Positions 1 to 9,205 are shown, counted from the stretch's first letter. The stretch: DNA of 64,000 bases from an uncultured Actinomycetes bacterium (GCA_937926105.1 CALANS010000158.1:1-64000), one strand, 5' to 3'. Program-made: numbers and translations. Notes: generated from the sequence alone by a model not told the origin.

Positions 1-1
1 C

Positions 2-124
2 TACCTCGGCACCATCAACGGCAAGCAATACCTCCTCGAAGCCCCCTACCCCGGCACCAACATCCACATCCGCACCGTCAACACCGCGAACGCCGACACC
101 ACCCTGCACCGCTACTGGCGCTGA
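2..124 (+). CDS. C-terminal fragment of an NlpC/P60-like cell-wall hydrolase
   Basis: Only the last 40 codons lie in the window; the reading frame enters from the left edge and stops at TGA 122-124. The visible peptide starts YLGTINGKQYLLEAPYPG and ends LHRYWR. A strand of the type 'GxxYLLEAPxPG' followed by a short basic tail is how NlpC/P60 peptidoglycan endopeptidases end, where a hydrophobic strand and the sequence after the catalytic His are found. The catalytic Cys and His would be upstream of the window, so neither enzymatic activity nor secretion can be judged. Confidence 0.5.
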   Translation, partial: YLGTINGKQYLLEAPYPGTNIHIRTVNTANADTTLHRYWR

Positions 125-308
125 CCGCCCCGATCGGGCACACCCAGCGAACGGGACGGCACGCTCGCCACCGGCGCCCGCCGGGGACCCGGCGGCCGCG
201 GCGGCGACGATCTGGCATGGCGCGCGCCGGTACGGGGTATTCCAGAGGAATAGGAGCGAGTCCCGCCGGCCGAGCGGCGGCTGGGGCCCCGGGTAGGAGA
301 TGAACGCC

Positions 309-578
309 ATGAACGACCACGTGACGGTGCAGACGAAGCGGGCGATCGTGTTGGAGATGGCCAACTGGCTGGAGGGCCGCAGGTTCGGGGTGACGTGCGC
401 TCCGGATGCCGACCCCGAGTTGGCCCAGATCGCCACCGCAAGCTGGGCGGAGGGCTACCGCCGGGCGATCCATGAGTTGCGCTGGGCGGCGCACGAGCCG
501 GTCGAGATCCCCGACGACCTGTCCGAATTGGATGGGCTCGGCCTCGACTCCGGGGATGACGCCGGGCCGGCGCTCTAA
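309..578 (+). CDS. Small acidic hypothetical protein
   Basis: I do not recognise this 89-residue protein. It is acidic at the C-terminus (SELDGLGLDSGDDAG), has no membrane segment, and has two probable helices around MANWLEG and AEGYRRAIHEL. ATG 309 is chosen because AGGAG (295-299) lies 9 nt before it; an in-frame ATG at 300 directly abuts the same AGGAG and is too close. The gene ends 25 nt before the DUF6328 gene and is probably co-transcribed with it. Codon use is strongly GC-rich at third positions, which supports real coding. Confidence 0.6.
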   Translation: MNDHVTVQTKRAIVLEMANWLEGRRFGVTCAPDADPELAQIATASWAEGYRRAIHELRWAAHEPVEIPDDLSELDGLGLDSGDDAGPAL

Positions 579-603
579 TTCACCGAACGACGCCGACAGA
601 GCG

Positions 604-1242
604 ATGGCGCCGGCACGCTCGGCCAGCAGCAGCCCGATACGCCCACCGGGTCCGGGCGCACCTGGGGGCCGCCACTCCGGTACCACGGCCGGCCCCGCCG
701 GCGCGGGGTCTACCCGGCACGAGTCCGAGGCGCAACGTTTGGATCGCAACTACAGCGAGTTGCTCCAGGAATTGCGCGTGGCGCAGACCGGCGTGCAGAT
801 CCTGTTCGCGTTTCTGCTGACGATCGCCTTCCAGACCACGTTTCGCGGGCTCTCCGACTTCCAGCATGGCGTCTACCTGGGCACCCTGCTCAGCGCCGCC
901 GCTGCGGTGATCATGTTCATCGCACCGGTGGCCACGCACCGAATGATGTTCCGCCGCGGGATGAAGGACAACCTGGTCGCTCTGACCAACAGGCTGGCGG
1001 TGGGGGGTCTGACGTTCCTGTCGCTGGCCATTCTGGGCGCGGTGCTACTGGTCGTGGATGTGGTGGCCGGGCACACGCCGGCCACCATCATCACCGCCGT
1101 CACCGCCGCGCTCGTCGCGACATTCTGGATCGCCGTTCCCAGCTTCTTCCGCGCTCGTCATCCCGACTCGGAACTCGACCTGCCAGGCGACAGCCACGAC
1201 GGGGACGACACCGCCCGGTCCGGCTCGGGCGCCGGGTACTAG
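604..1242 (+). CDS. DUF6328 family membrane protein
   Basis: About 212 residues. A Pro/Gly/Ser-rich N-terminal tail of about 45 residues is followed by a helix (RLDRNYSELLQELRVAQTGVQ) and four hydrophobic segments: LFAFLLTIAF, the stretch after FQHGVYLGTLLSAAAA, GGLTFLSLAILGAVLLVV and ATIITAVTAALVATFWIAV. The 'RVAQTGVQILFAFLL' block followed by 'FQ.GVYLxTLL' is the signature of the actinobacterial DUF6328 family, whose function is unknown. The frame is open further upstream, but ATG 604 is the first start after the preceding gene. The 3' end overlaps the convergent ABC gene by 4 nt. Confidence 0.75.
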   Translation: MAPARSASSSPIRPPGPGAPGGRHSGTTAGPAGAGSTRHESEAQRLDRNYSELLQELRVAQTGVQILFAFLLTIAFQTTFRGLSDFQHGVYLGTLLSAAAAVIMFIAPVATHRMMFRRGMKDNLVALTNRLAVGGLTFLSLAILGAVLLVVDVVAGHTPATIITAVTAALVATFWIAVPSFFRARHPDSELDLPGDSHDGDDTARSGSGAGY

Positions 1243-1955
1243 CGGCGGCTGTTCGCATCCGCGGCGGTGCCTGTCACCACCGTGCCCGTCACCACCGTGC
1301 CGTCAGCCATCCGGACGACCTGATCCGCAACGCCGAGATGATCCGGGTTGTGGGTGACCATCATCGTGGCCACCGACCGCTGCCGGGTGACGCGCGCCAG
1401 CAGGTCCAACACGGCCCGCCCGCGTTCGCTGTCCAGCGCGCTGGTGGGCTCGTCCACCAGCAGCACGTCGGGAGCATTGATCAGGGCGCGCGCGATGTTC
1501 ACTCGTTGCCGCTCGCCGCCGGATAGTTGGTGTGGCCGGCGATGCTGCACCGCACCGGCCAGGCCCACCGATTCCAGCAGGTCTACCGCGGCGTCCCGGG
1601 ACCGCGCCGGTGATCTGCCCGCCAGGTGAGCCAGCGCCTGAAGCTGCTCCAGGGCGGTCAGCGATCCCAGCAAGTTGGCCTGCTGGAAAACGATGCCGAT
1701 GTGCCGCAGGCGAACTCGCGCGGCCTGTGGGCGGCTCAGGCCGGTCAGCTCGCGATCGCCCAACACCACGGACCCGGAGTCCGGGGCGATGAGGGTGGCT
1801 GCGACGGCCAGCAGGCTGGATTTGCCCGAGCCGCTCGGCCCGAGGATCGCGGTCAGCTCACCGGCCCGCGCCGTGAGGCTCACCCGGTCCAGTGCCAGCA
1901 GCGGGTGATCGCCGTCCGGATAGGTCAGCACGATATCGGTCAGTTGTAGGTTCAC
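1239..1955 (-). CDS. ABC transporter ATP-binding protein, MacB/LolD type
   Basis: ATPase of 238 residues that would energise the FtsX-like permease encoded just upstream on the same strand. Walker A GPSGSGKSS is near residues 40-48, the Q-loop is VFQQANLL, the signature is LSGGERQRV, Walker B is VLLVDEPTSALD and the switch His lies in MMVTHNPD. These match the LolD/MacB/DevA class, which moves lipids, peptides or lipoproteins rather than importing solutes. The C-terminus carries a 15-bp direct duplication (1273-1287 and 1288-1302) that repeats the peptide GTVVT. The pair lies beside a two-component system, a common arrangement for envelope-stress or antimicrobial-peptide exporters. Confidence 0.88.
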   Translation of the reverse strand: MNLQLTDIVLTYPDGDHPLLALDRVSLTARAGELTAILGPSGSGKSSLLAVAATLIAPDSGSVVLGDRELTGLSRPQAARVRLRHIGIVFQQANLLGSLTALEQLQALAHLAGRSPARSRDAAVDLLESVGLAGAVQHRRPHQLSGGERQRVNIARALINAPDVLLVDEPTSALDSERGRAVLDLLARVTRQRSVATMMVTHNPDHLGVADQVVRMADGTVVTGTVVTGTAADANSRR

Positions 1956-2009
1956 GGTGGGGCTCTCCTGGAATCGATCTCGCGTCGTCGGTGTGGGTGG
2001 CCGGGGTCG

Positions 2010-3056
2010 TCAGCGTGCGCTGCCCAGCGCGGTGAGCGGATCCACGGCGGTGACGCGACGCAACGACACCGCCGCTCCCGCCAGGCCGAGCAGCACCATC
2101 GCGACGGCCGGCGGCAGCACGGTCGAGGGACTCAACACGAACGGCACCGCCGACGCCGCGAACGCGCCGAGCCCGGCGGCCACCACGGTGCCGATCGCCG
2201 TCCCGGCCAGCAGCAGCACCAGCGCCTGGCCGAGCGCGTCCCGCAGCAGGTAGCCGGTGGACGAGCCGAGTGCCTTCAGCACGGCGATGTCGGTGCCGCG
2301 TTGCACCGTCCACACGGTGAAGAAGGCGCCGACGACCAGCGCGGAGATCACCAGCAGCAGGGCGCGCATCAGTTGCAGCGAACCGTTCTCGGCCGGATAG
2401 GAGCCGATCGCGGAGACCGCGTCCGCAGTCGCGACGGTCGTGGTGCGCAGCCGCGCGTCGGCGGCCGCCAGGTCGACGCCGGGGGAGGTGGTCAGCGCGA
2501 TCACGGTGGCGGCCCGGCCCTCCGCGGCGACCCACACCACGTTGGCGTGGCTGTAGGAGTCGGCGCCGGCGATGGCCGTCACCGCGAGGGGCCGGCCGCC
2601 GACGGAGATCCGATCCCCGACCGCCGCGCGCAGGGCGTCTGCGGCGCCGGTAGACAGCACCACGTCGCCTGGCTCGATGCGAGTGGGCGCCAGCGCCGAC
2701 TCCGGCCGGACCGCAAACACTGCCACCGCGCTTCCGACACTGTTGGCGCCGGCCTCCGCCCGACCCATGGTGATGGTCAGCGGCTCGGCGGACGTCACGT
2801 TGGGCACCGCCGACCAGGCGGTGACGGTGGCCGCGTCCAGGCGCGAGTCGGCGAAGGACAGCGCGGATCCGCCCGCCGGCAGCGAGAAGACCAGGTGGTC
2901 GGCCGACAGGCCGGTGATCGCGGAGGTGCTGGCGCGGCCCAGCCCGGCGGTCAACCCGGACAGCAGCACCACCATCAGGGTGAGCAGGGTGATCACCGAT
3001 CCCATCAGCGCGAACCGCCCGCGGGCGAACCGCAGGTCGCGGAGGGCGACGAACAT
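2010..3056 (-). CDS. ABC transporter permease with FtsX-like domain
   Basis: Membrane subunit of 348 residues. One N-terminal helix (FALMGSVITLLTLMVVLLSG) is followed by a large extracytoplasmic region of about 210 residues rich in Ala, Val and Thr. Three C-terminal helices follow, including LLLVISALVVGAFFTVWTV and ALVLLLAGTAIGTVVAAGLG. This is the FtsX/MacB topology. ATG 3056 is preceded by AAGGGA; the frame runs open to 3293 but the extra residues look non-coding. It is followed at about 50 nt by its ATPase gene. The divergent histidine kinase starts 225 nt away, suggesting that the system senses the same signal that the transporter handles. Confidence 0.85.
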   Translation of the reverse strand: MFVALRDLRFARGRFALMGSVITLLTLMVVLLSGLTAGLGRASTSAITGLSADHLVFSLPAGGSALSFADSRLDAATVTAWSAVPNVTSAEPLTITMGRAEAGANSVGSAVAVFAVRPESALAPTRIEPGDVVLSTGAADALRAAVGDRISVGGRPLAVTAIAGADSYSHANVVWVAAEGRAATVIALTTSPGVDLAAADARLRTTTVATADAVSAIGSYPAENGSLQLMRALLLVISALVVGAFFTVWTVQRGTDIAVLKALGSSTGYLLRDALGQALVLLLAGTAIGTVVAAGLGAFAASAVPFVLSPSTVLPPAVAMVLLGLAGAAVSLRRVTAVDPLTALGSAR

Positions 3057-3280
3057 GGCAGATCCCTTCAGGGCAGAACAGGAGGGTGGAACGCAGCGGT
3101 GATGGCGAGCCGGTGACTCATGCAGGTCGCCGGCGGTTTCGCCTCGTTGCCAGCCTGCCGCCGCGAGCCGGGCGGGACATCGGCACCGCGGATGGTTCGG
3201 CCACGACCATGGGATGCACCGTCCGATCAACCCTTCGATCGATGCGGGGCCCGCCGCCCGGCCGTACGCTGGTCGGCACC

Positions 3281-4597
3281 GTGAGCCCGTCATCGCACCC
3301 GCCCCGAGCCGACCACCGCACGACGCGTGATGGCGCGTCCCCGAGAGGTCGGCTCGACGCCATCGAGGTGCCGGTGCCGCTGCAGGTCGCCGTGCACCTG
3401 CTGGTGGCCGGCCTGCTGGTGTTGGCGGTACTCCGCGCCGCCCTCGCTGGAGATGGCCGCACCGTCGCCATCACCGTCACCGCCGTGGCCGTAGGAGTCG
3501 GCTACGGGATCGGGCCCGCGACCCGGCGAGTGCGCGCCACCGTGGCGGCCGCCGCCCTCTGGCTCGGCGCAGTGCTGGCGATGTGGCTGGTGCTGCTGGC
3601 CCTGACGCCGGACGCGATCTGGTTGGCGTTCTGCTGGTTCTTTCTGCTGCTGCACCTGCTGCCCTGGCGGGCCGGGCTGATCGCGGTCGCGCTGGTCACG
3701 GCCGCCGCGATCGGCGGTTTCGCCTGGCACCAGGGCACTCTGACGGTGGGCACCGCCCTCGGACCGGTGCTGGGAGCGCTGGTCGCGGTGGTCACCGTGT
3801 GGAGCTACACATCGATCGCCACCGAGAACGACCGCCGGCGCACCCTGATCGGGGAATTGCACCGCACCCGGGCCGAGCTCGCCGTGGCCGAACGCTCCGC
3901 CGGCGCGATGGCGGAGCGGGAACGCCTGGCCCGCGAGATCCACGACACGCTGGCGCAGGGTTTGTCGAGCATTCAGTTACTGCTGCGCGCCGCCGGCAGG
4001 ACCCTGCCGGCGGACGGACCCGCGGATGCCGACGTGGTGCGGATCGCCCGACGGCACGTGGAGCAGGCCCGTGAGGCGGCCCAGGACAATCTGGCCGAGG
4101 CGCGCCGATTCGTGGCGGAGCTGGCACCGCCCGGACTGCAGGGGCGCTCGCTGCCGGCGGCATTGGACCGCCTGTGCTGCACCACGTCCGAGCGCAGCGG
4201 CGTGCCGGTCCGGTTTGAAGTACAGGCGGCAACCGGCGGATCCGATGGTGACGGTGATCCGGCTGACGGTCGCGCCGTGCTGCCCACCCCCGTGGAGGTG
4301 GCGCTGCTGCGGGTGGCCCAGTCGGCGGTCGCGAACGTCACCGCACACGCCGATGCCCATCGTGCCGCAGTCACCCTCACGTTGATGGACGCCGCGGTGA
4401 CGCTGGACGTGGTCGACGACGGCCGCGGCTTCGATCCGTCCGCACTGCCCGACCGGTCGCCGGAATCGGGCGGATTCGGGTTGGCCGCCATGCGCTCCCG
4501 GGTGACCGAGCTCGGCGGCACGCTGGCCGTCGAGTCCGCCCCGGGCAAGGGCACCGCCATCGCCGTCACCATCCCGCTGCCCCGGGCGGACCCGTGA
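3281..4597 (+). CDS. Sensor histidine kinase, NarL/DesK type (HisKA_3)
   Basis: Kinase of 438 residues. The N-terminal half has about five or six membrane helices (residues 33-175), for example VHLLVAGLLVLAVLRAAL and FCWFFLLLHLL. A coiled coil (RTLIGELHRTRAELAVAERSAG) leads into the HisKA_3 dimerisation domain with phospho-acceptor His221 in LAREIHDTLAQGLSS. The C-terminal HATPase domain shows the N-box (VANVTAHADA), G1 (VVDDGRGFDP) and G2 (GGFGLAAMRSR). GTG 3281 is preferred because the upstream open stretch is not kinase-like. The gene overlaps its response regulator by 4 nt (GTGA), so the two are translationally coupled. Confidence 0.88.
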   Translation: MSPSSHPPRADHRTTRDGASPRGRLDAIEVPVPLQVAVHLLVAGLLVLAVLRAALAGDGRTVAITVTAVAVGVGYGIGPATRRVRATVAAAALWLGAVLAMWLVLLALTPDAIWLAFCWFFLLLHLLPWRAGLIAVALVTAAAIGGFAWHQGTLTVGTALGPVLGALVAVVTVWSYTSIATENDRRRTLIGELHRTRAELAVAERSAGAMAERERLAREIHDTLAQGLSSIQLLLRAAGRTLPADGPADADVVRIARRHVEQAREAAQDNLAEARRFVAELAPPGLQGRSLPAALDRLCCTTSERSGVPVRFEVQAATGGSDGDGDPADGRAVLPTPVEVALLRVAQSAVANVTAHADAHRAAVTLTLMDAAVTLDVVDDGRGFDPSALPDRSPESGGFGLAAMRSRVTELGGTLAVESAPGKGTAIAVTIPLPRADP

Positions 4598-5241
4598 CCG
4601 GCCCCGGGGCGCCGAACCCGGTGCGCGTGCTGCTGGTCGACGACCACCCCGTGGTGCGCGCCGGGCTGCGGGCCGTGCTGGACGCCGAGCCGGACCTGCT
4701 GGTGGTCGCCGACACCGGCGACCCCGCCGAGGGCATCCGGCTGGCCGGAGCCGGCGGTGTGGACGTGGTGCTGATGGACCTGCAGTTCGACCAGCGGATG
4801 GCCGGTTCCGAGGCCACCCGGGCTATCGCCGAGCGAACCGGCGCGCCGAAGGTGCTGGTGCTGACCACCTACGACTCCGACACCGACATCCTGGCCGCCA
4901 TCGAGGCCGGCGCCTCCGGGTACCTGCTCAAGGATGCCCCACCGGAGGATCTGGCCACCGCCGTTCGACGGGCGGCCGCCGGGCAGTCCGCGCTGGCGCC
5001 GTCGGTCGCGTCCCGGCTGATGGACCGGATGCGCAGCCCGGGAACGACGCTCAGCTCCCGGGAGATCCAGGTGCTGACCCTGGTCGCGGACGGGCTGTCC
5101 AACCAGCAGATCGCCGGGACGCTGTTCCTATCCCGGGCCACCGTTAAGTCGCACCTGGTGCACATCTATTCCAAGCTGGGCGTCGATTCGCGCACCGCGG
5201 CGGTTGCGGTCGCCGTCGAGCGCGGGCTGATCCGGCGGTGA
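4594..5241 (+). CDS. Response regulator, NarL/LuxR family
   Basis: Receiver-HTH protein of 215 residues, partner of the kinase it overlaps. The receiver has the acidic pair VDDHP, phospho-acceptor Asp62 (VLMDLQ), Thr in LTTYDSD and Lys in YLLKDAPP. The LuxR-type HTH spans roughly residues 148-205 (LSSREIQVLTLVADGLSNQQIA ... VKSHLVHIYSKL). It starts with GTG inside the kinase stop codon. The likely targets are the divergent ABC exporter genes. The last 98 nt overlap the 3' end of the convergent, damaged HNH gene. Confidence 0.9.
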   Translation: MTGPGAPNPVRVLLVDDHPVVRAGLRAVLDAEPDLLVVADTGDPAEGIRLAGAGGVDVVLMDLQFDQRMAGSEATRAIAERTGAPKVLVLTTYDSDTDILAAIEAGASGYLLKDAPPEDLATAVRRAAAGQSALAPSVASRLMDRMRSPGTTLSSREIQVLTLVADGLSNQQIAGTLFLSRATVKSHLVHIYSKLGVDSRTAAVAVAVERGLIRR

Positions 5242-6585
5242 CCTGGAGGTGCGGTTCGCAGGAGAGCACCGTGGATGCCACCGCGGGTTGCTGCCCGTCT
5301 GGTGGCGTTGGGTGCGGCACTGGGGGTTTCGCCCGTGGGGGTAGCCGGTAGGAGCCGGGACGCAGGTCCCAGACCACACCATCGGGGGTAAGAGTACCGG
5401 CGAGGCGGTCCCGGTGCACGATGGTGTGGTGCCGCGGACACAGCAAGGCCCCGTTTGCCAGGTCGGTGTTGCCTCCGTCGACCCAATGCACCAAGTGATG
5501 CGCGTCACACCACGCGGCCGGGGCTGCGCACCCATCGAAGGTGCAGTGCCCGTCTCGTAGCCACAGGGCTCGGACCTGGGCGGGAGTGAACAGCCGCTGC
5601 TCCCGACCCTGGTCAAGGATCTCGCCGTCCGAGCCGAGCACCATCGGGATGATCCCCGCGTCGCAGGCGAGTTTGCGGATGGTGTCGGGCCCGATCAGGG
5701 TGCCCGACGCGCGGGAACCGGTCGCAGTCGCGGCGCCGACGCCGGCAGCCAGATCATCGAAACCCATGGTGAGCATCAACGTGGCCTTGGCCGAGGTCGG
5801 CACGCGCCCCGCCCCGGCATTGGCGCGTTGGAGCGCGGTGATCAACGCTGCGCCGCGCCGCCGACCCACCGCCCGCAGGTCACGTTCCCCCGTCTCGGGG
5901 TCGGGTTTCGGGGCGGACAGCGGACCGATCGCGGCTTCCAGCACCGCGCGGCCCTCATTGTCCAGGGTGAGCCGGTAGTCCCACACCCCGGCGGAGGCTT
6001 CCCGCCCGGGAGACAGGTCGATCTGGCGGCGGCAGCGTTCCTGGTGTTCCTCGAACTCGCCCTGCTCGCCGTACCGGGCCAGGATTCCTGCCGCAGGCGG
6101 CGGACACCGGCCGGGCCGTGCTCCGCACCGACCGCGAGGAATTGGTCCAGGACTATTGGCTTCGCTTCCTCGCGCAGATCCGGGGCGAGCTTGTCGAACT
6201 CTGTGGCCACCACCACCGCGGTGCCGGGGTCTACGTCGACCTGCCGGACCGAGTCGACCACCGCATCCAGGTCAGGACTGCGAAGGAGCGCGGATGTTTT
6301 GGCCAGCGTGGTCGCTTCTCGACGGGAATGCCAGGCCACGTCCGCAATCCACGCCGCGGTGGAGGCATGGTGGGAGTTCTCGATGACGCCGCGAGTGCGG
6401 GCTTCGGCGATCACGTCGGCCAGGCCTGCACCGCACAGAGCACGCAGCTCGGCCAGTTCACCGGCCAGGTTTCCCAACTCGCTGCTGCCGCACTGGAACA
6501 GCACCGTGTGCAGATCACGCAGCGCGTCGGCGCAACTGGACACAGCGTCCCGCCGGTCCGCCAGAAGCGCTGTCTGCCCTGCCAT
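5144..6585 (-). pseudogene. DUF222/HNH endonuclease (13E12 family), frameshifted
   Basis: The DUF222 part is in one frame (from MAGQTALLADRR through REEAKPIVLDQFLAVGAEHGP). The HNH part is in another (VWDYRLTLDNEG ... CTFDGCAAPAAWCDAHHLVHW ... NGALLCPRHH). The switch is at about 6083-6091: after VRRLRQ the product-like sequence continues as ILARYGEQGEFEEHQERC only if one base is restored, so a single-base deletion is the simplest explanation. The zinc-binding and HNH residues are intact. The C-terminal frame runs 98 nt into the response regulator gene, so the original stop may also be lost. A sequencing error or a programmed shift cannot be excluded. The family is a repeated, mobile-like gene in actinobacteria. 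Confidence 0.75.
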
Positions 6586-6852
6586 GCCCTTGACGTTACG
6601 ACAGGAGTACGACACCGAGCCTTCAAAATGCACTCTTTCGGACCCGGTAGGGATCACAGGTCGAAAACGATCCGCCAGGCGCTCGCAAGCAACACTTTCC
6701 GATGGCGATGCGTCGATATCGCCTGTGCAGGAACATCGTCACCACCATCGTCACCGCCATCGACTCAGCTATCTACCCGCCAGCACCCGGCACGTCGGCC
6801 GCGCCCGGCCAGTCGGTACTCGTCACGAGCAACCGACGCTAATTCATCGCCT

Positions 6853-6903
6853 GTTGACTTGTCCCCGTCAACGCCCTACTCTGACAATCTCAACAACCGT
6901 TGA
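6853..6903 (+). promoter_or_regulatory. Promoter with two inverted repeats before the ABC-TetR operon
   Basis: A -35-like TTGACT (6854-6859) and a weak -10 TACTCT (6877-6882) are separated by 17 nt. The inverted repeat GTTGAC-N8-GTCAAC (6853-6858 and 6867-6872) covers the -35. TCAAC-N4-GTTGA (6890-6903) sits at the expected transcription start. Both use the same half-site (GTTGA/TCAAC). That is the layout expected for a repressor operator, and the TetR protein encoded two genes downstream is the obvious candidate. The rest of the 336-nt gap back to the HNH gene shows nothing I recognise. Confidence 0.4.
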
Positions 6904-6921
6904 ATTCCTCGGGAGGAGCCC

Positions 6922-7704
6922 ATGGACACCGCGATCCGGGTCGACAGACTGACCGTCGTCCGCGGCAAACGCCGGGTGCTGGACGGATTCTCGTGCCGCA
7001 TCACCCGAGGCGTCGTCACCGGCCTGCTCGGTCCGTCCGGTGCCGGCAAGACCACGCTGATCCGCGCCATCGTCGGCGTGCAGCGGATCCACGCAGGCGA
7101 CGTCACCGTCTTCGGTACCCCCGCCGGCGCGCCGGCGCTGCGTGCCCGGACGGGCTACGTCACCCAGTCCCCCAGCATCTACGCCGACCTCACCGTCACC
7201 CAGAACGTGCGCTACTTCGCCACGGTGATGGGCGCCGACCGGGCGGCCGCCGATCGGGCCATCGACGAGGTTGGGCTGACCGACGCCGCCCATCAGCTGG
7301 TGCGCACGCTGTCCGGCGGGCAGCACTCCCGCGCGTCGCTGGCCTGTGCATTGGTGGGCGATCCGGAACTGCTGGTGCTGGACGAACCGACCGTTGGGCA
7401 GGATCCGGTGCTGCGCGAGGAACTCTGGGGAGCGTTCCGGCGGCGCGCCGCGGCGGGCGCCACCGTACTGGTCTCGAGCCACGTGATGGACGAAGCCGGA
7501 CGGTGCGACCGGCTGCTGCTGCTCCGCGACGGTGCCCTGCTGGCCGACGACACCCCCGACGGCATCAGGAAATCCGCCGGCACCGACGACATGGACGCCG
7601 CCTTCCTGCAGCTCATTCGCCGGGCGGGCGACACATCCGCGGCGACCCACGAACCGAACCCGGCGCCGACGCCCGCGACGAGCAGGGCGGGAGCGCGGCC
7701 ATGA
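6922..7704 (+). CDS. ABC-2 type exporter, ATP-binding protein
   Basis: ATPase of 260 residues. Walker A GPSGAGKTT is at residues 37-45, the Q-loop region is VTQSPSIYADLTV, the signature is LSGGQHSRASLA (a variant of LSGGQ with Ser-Arg), Walker B is LLVLDEPTVGQDP and the H-loop is VSSHVMDEA. This is the NodI/DrrA-like class that works with ABC-2 permeases in drug or lipid export. A strong GGGAGGAG precedes ATG 6922. The C-terminal 25 residues are a Pro/Ala/Thr-rich tail. The stop overlaps the permease start by 4 nt (ATGA). Confidence 0.9.
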   Translation: MDTAIRVDRLTVVRGKRRVLDGFSCRITRGVVTGLLGPSGAGKTTLIRAIVGVQRIHAGDVTVFGTPAGAPALRARTGYVTQSPSIYADLTVTQNVRYFATVMGADRAAADRAIDEVGLTDAAHQLVRTLSGGQHSRASLACALVGDPELLVLDEPTVGQDPVLREELWGAFRRRAAAGATVLVSSHVMDEAGRCDRLLLLRDGALLADDTPDGIRKSAGTDDMDAAFLQLIRRAGDTSAATHEPNPAPTPATSRAGARP

Positions 7705-8438
7705 CGATCCGCGTCCTCGGCGCGACGATTCGCCGCATCCTCGGCCAGCTCCGCAACGATCCGCGCACCATCGGCATGATGATCGCGGTGCCCATCGTGC
7801 TGATGGCGTTGCTGTACTTCATGTTCGACCAACGCCAGCCGATCGTGTCCAACATCCTGCTGCTGATGCTGGGGATCTTCCCGTTCACCATCATGTTCCT
7901 GATCACCAGCGTGGCCATGCTGCGCGAGCGCACCTCGGGCACCCTGGAACGGCTGATGACCACCCCTTCCGGCAAGCTGGATCTGCTGTTCGGCTACGGC
8001 ATCTCGTTCGGCGTGGCCGCCGCGGTACAGGGTGCCATCGCGGCCGCCTGCGCCTATTGGCTGTTCGGGTTGTCCACCGCGGGCAACGCCGGGATGGTGG
8101 TGCTGATCGCCATCGTCAACGCCGTGCTCGGGGTCGGGATGGGCCTGTTCTGCTCGGCGTTCGCCCGCACCGAGTTCCAGGCCGTGCAAATGCTGCCGAT
8201 CGTGGTGATCCCGCAGATCCTGTTGTGCGGGCTGTTCGTCGCCCGGTCCGACATGGCGACCTGGCTGCGGGTGATCTCGGACATCATGCCGCTGTCCTAT
8301 GCGGTGCAGGCGCTGCAGGAGGTCGGGGCGCACGCCGACCCGACGGGCCTGCTGTGGCGGGATGTGGGCATCGTGGCAGGCTGCGTGGTGCTGGCGCTGG
8401 GCCTGGCCGCGGCGACGCTGCCCCGGCGGACGGAGTAG
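7701..8438 (+). CDS. ABC-2 type exporter, permease
   Basis: Membrane protein of 245 residues with six hydrophobic segments, including TIGMMIAVPIVLMALLYFMF, ILLLMLGIFPFTIMFLIT, VAAAVQGAIAAACAYWLFG, MVVLIAIVNAVLGVGMGLF and LPIVVIPQILLCGLFVA. The 'LRERTSGTLERLMTTP' loop after the second helix is a hallmark of ABC-2 (DrrB/NodJ-like) exporters. Translationally coupled to the ATPase; the TetR gene follows 16 nt downstream, so export is probably induced by its substrate through that regulator. Confidence 0.9.
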   Translation: MTIRVLGATIRRILGQLRNDPRTIGMMIAVPIVLMALLYFMFDQRQPIVSNILLLMLGIFPFTIMFLITSVAMLRERTSGTLERLMTTPSGKLDLLFGYGISFGVAAAVQGAIAAACAYWLFGLSTAGNAGMVVLIAIVNAVLGVGMGLFCSAFARTEFQAVQMLPIVVIPQILLCGLFVARSDMATWLRVISDIMPLSYAVQALQEVGAHADPTGLLWRDVGIVAGCVVLALGLAAATLPRRTE

Positions 8439-8454
8439 ACGGGAGGGCCTGGCG

Positions 8455-9174
8455 GTGACGGGATCTCCGCGGCGGACCGGATCGGCGGCGAGCCCCGGGC
8501 GCACCGGACGCACCGGACGCCGCCCGGGCAATCCCGACACCCGGCAGGCCATCCTGGACGCGGCCCGCAGCGAGTTCGCCGCCCGCGGATTCGCCGGCAC
8601 CACGGTGCGGGCCATCGCGGCGACGGCCGGGGTGGACCCCGCCCTGCTGCACCACTACTTCGGCACCAAACAGCAACTGTTCCTGGCGACCATCGAGATC
8701 CCGGTGGATCCGAGCATGGTGGTGGACGCCGTCGCCGACGGACCCCGCGAGGGGCTGGGACTTCGGCTCGCCTCGACCGTGCTGGGCGTGTGGGAGTCAC
8801 CGGCCGGCCCCGCGCTGATCGCGGCGCTGCGTTCCGCGCTGGTGGACCCGGCAGTGGCGCGCATGGTCCGGGAGTTCCTGTTCAGCCAGGTGATCGGGCG
8901 GGTGCTCCGACAGGTCGACTGCCCGCCGGAGCAGGTATCGATCCGGGGCGCGTTGCTGGTGTCTCAGCTGGCCGGGGTGCTGGTGGGCCGGCACATCCTG
9001 GCGCTGGAGCCGCTGGCGTCGGCGCCGCTGGAGGCATTGGTGCCGAACGTCGCGGCCACCCTGCAGCGTTACCTGACCGGCCCGCTGCCGCCGCCGGCAT
9101 CGGCGCTCCCGGCGCCGGTCGCAGCACTGGTCCCGGCACCCATCCCGGGTGCACCGCGGGGTGCCGCCGGGTGA
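8455..9174 (+). CDS. TetR family transcriptional regulator
   Basis: Protein of 239 residues with a basic, Arg/Gly-rich N-terminal tail of about 24 residues. The TetR HTH follows at about residues 30-80 (TRQAILDAARSEFAARGF, TTVRAIAATAGVDPALLHHYFGTK). A helical ligand-binding half and a Pro/Ala-rich C-terminus complete it. GTG 8455 has GGGAGG 8-9 nt upstream. It is the last gene of the ABC exporter operon and most likely represses it at the palindromes at 6853-6903. Confidence 0.88.
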   Translation: MTGSPRRTGSAASPGRTGRTGRRPGNPDTRQAILDAARSEFAARGFAGTTVRAIAATAGVDPALLHHYFGTKQQLFLATIEIPVDPSMVVDAVADGPREGLGLRLASTVLGVWESPAGPALIAALRSALVDPAVARMVREFLFSQVIGRVLRQVDCPPEQVSIRGALLVSQLAGVLVGRHILALEPLASAPLEALVPNVAATLQRYLTGPLPPPASALPAPVAALVPAPIPGAPRGAAG

Positions 9175-9205
9175 TGCGCCCGGATTGCCCGTAGGCTGCC
9201 TGACC

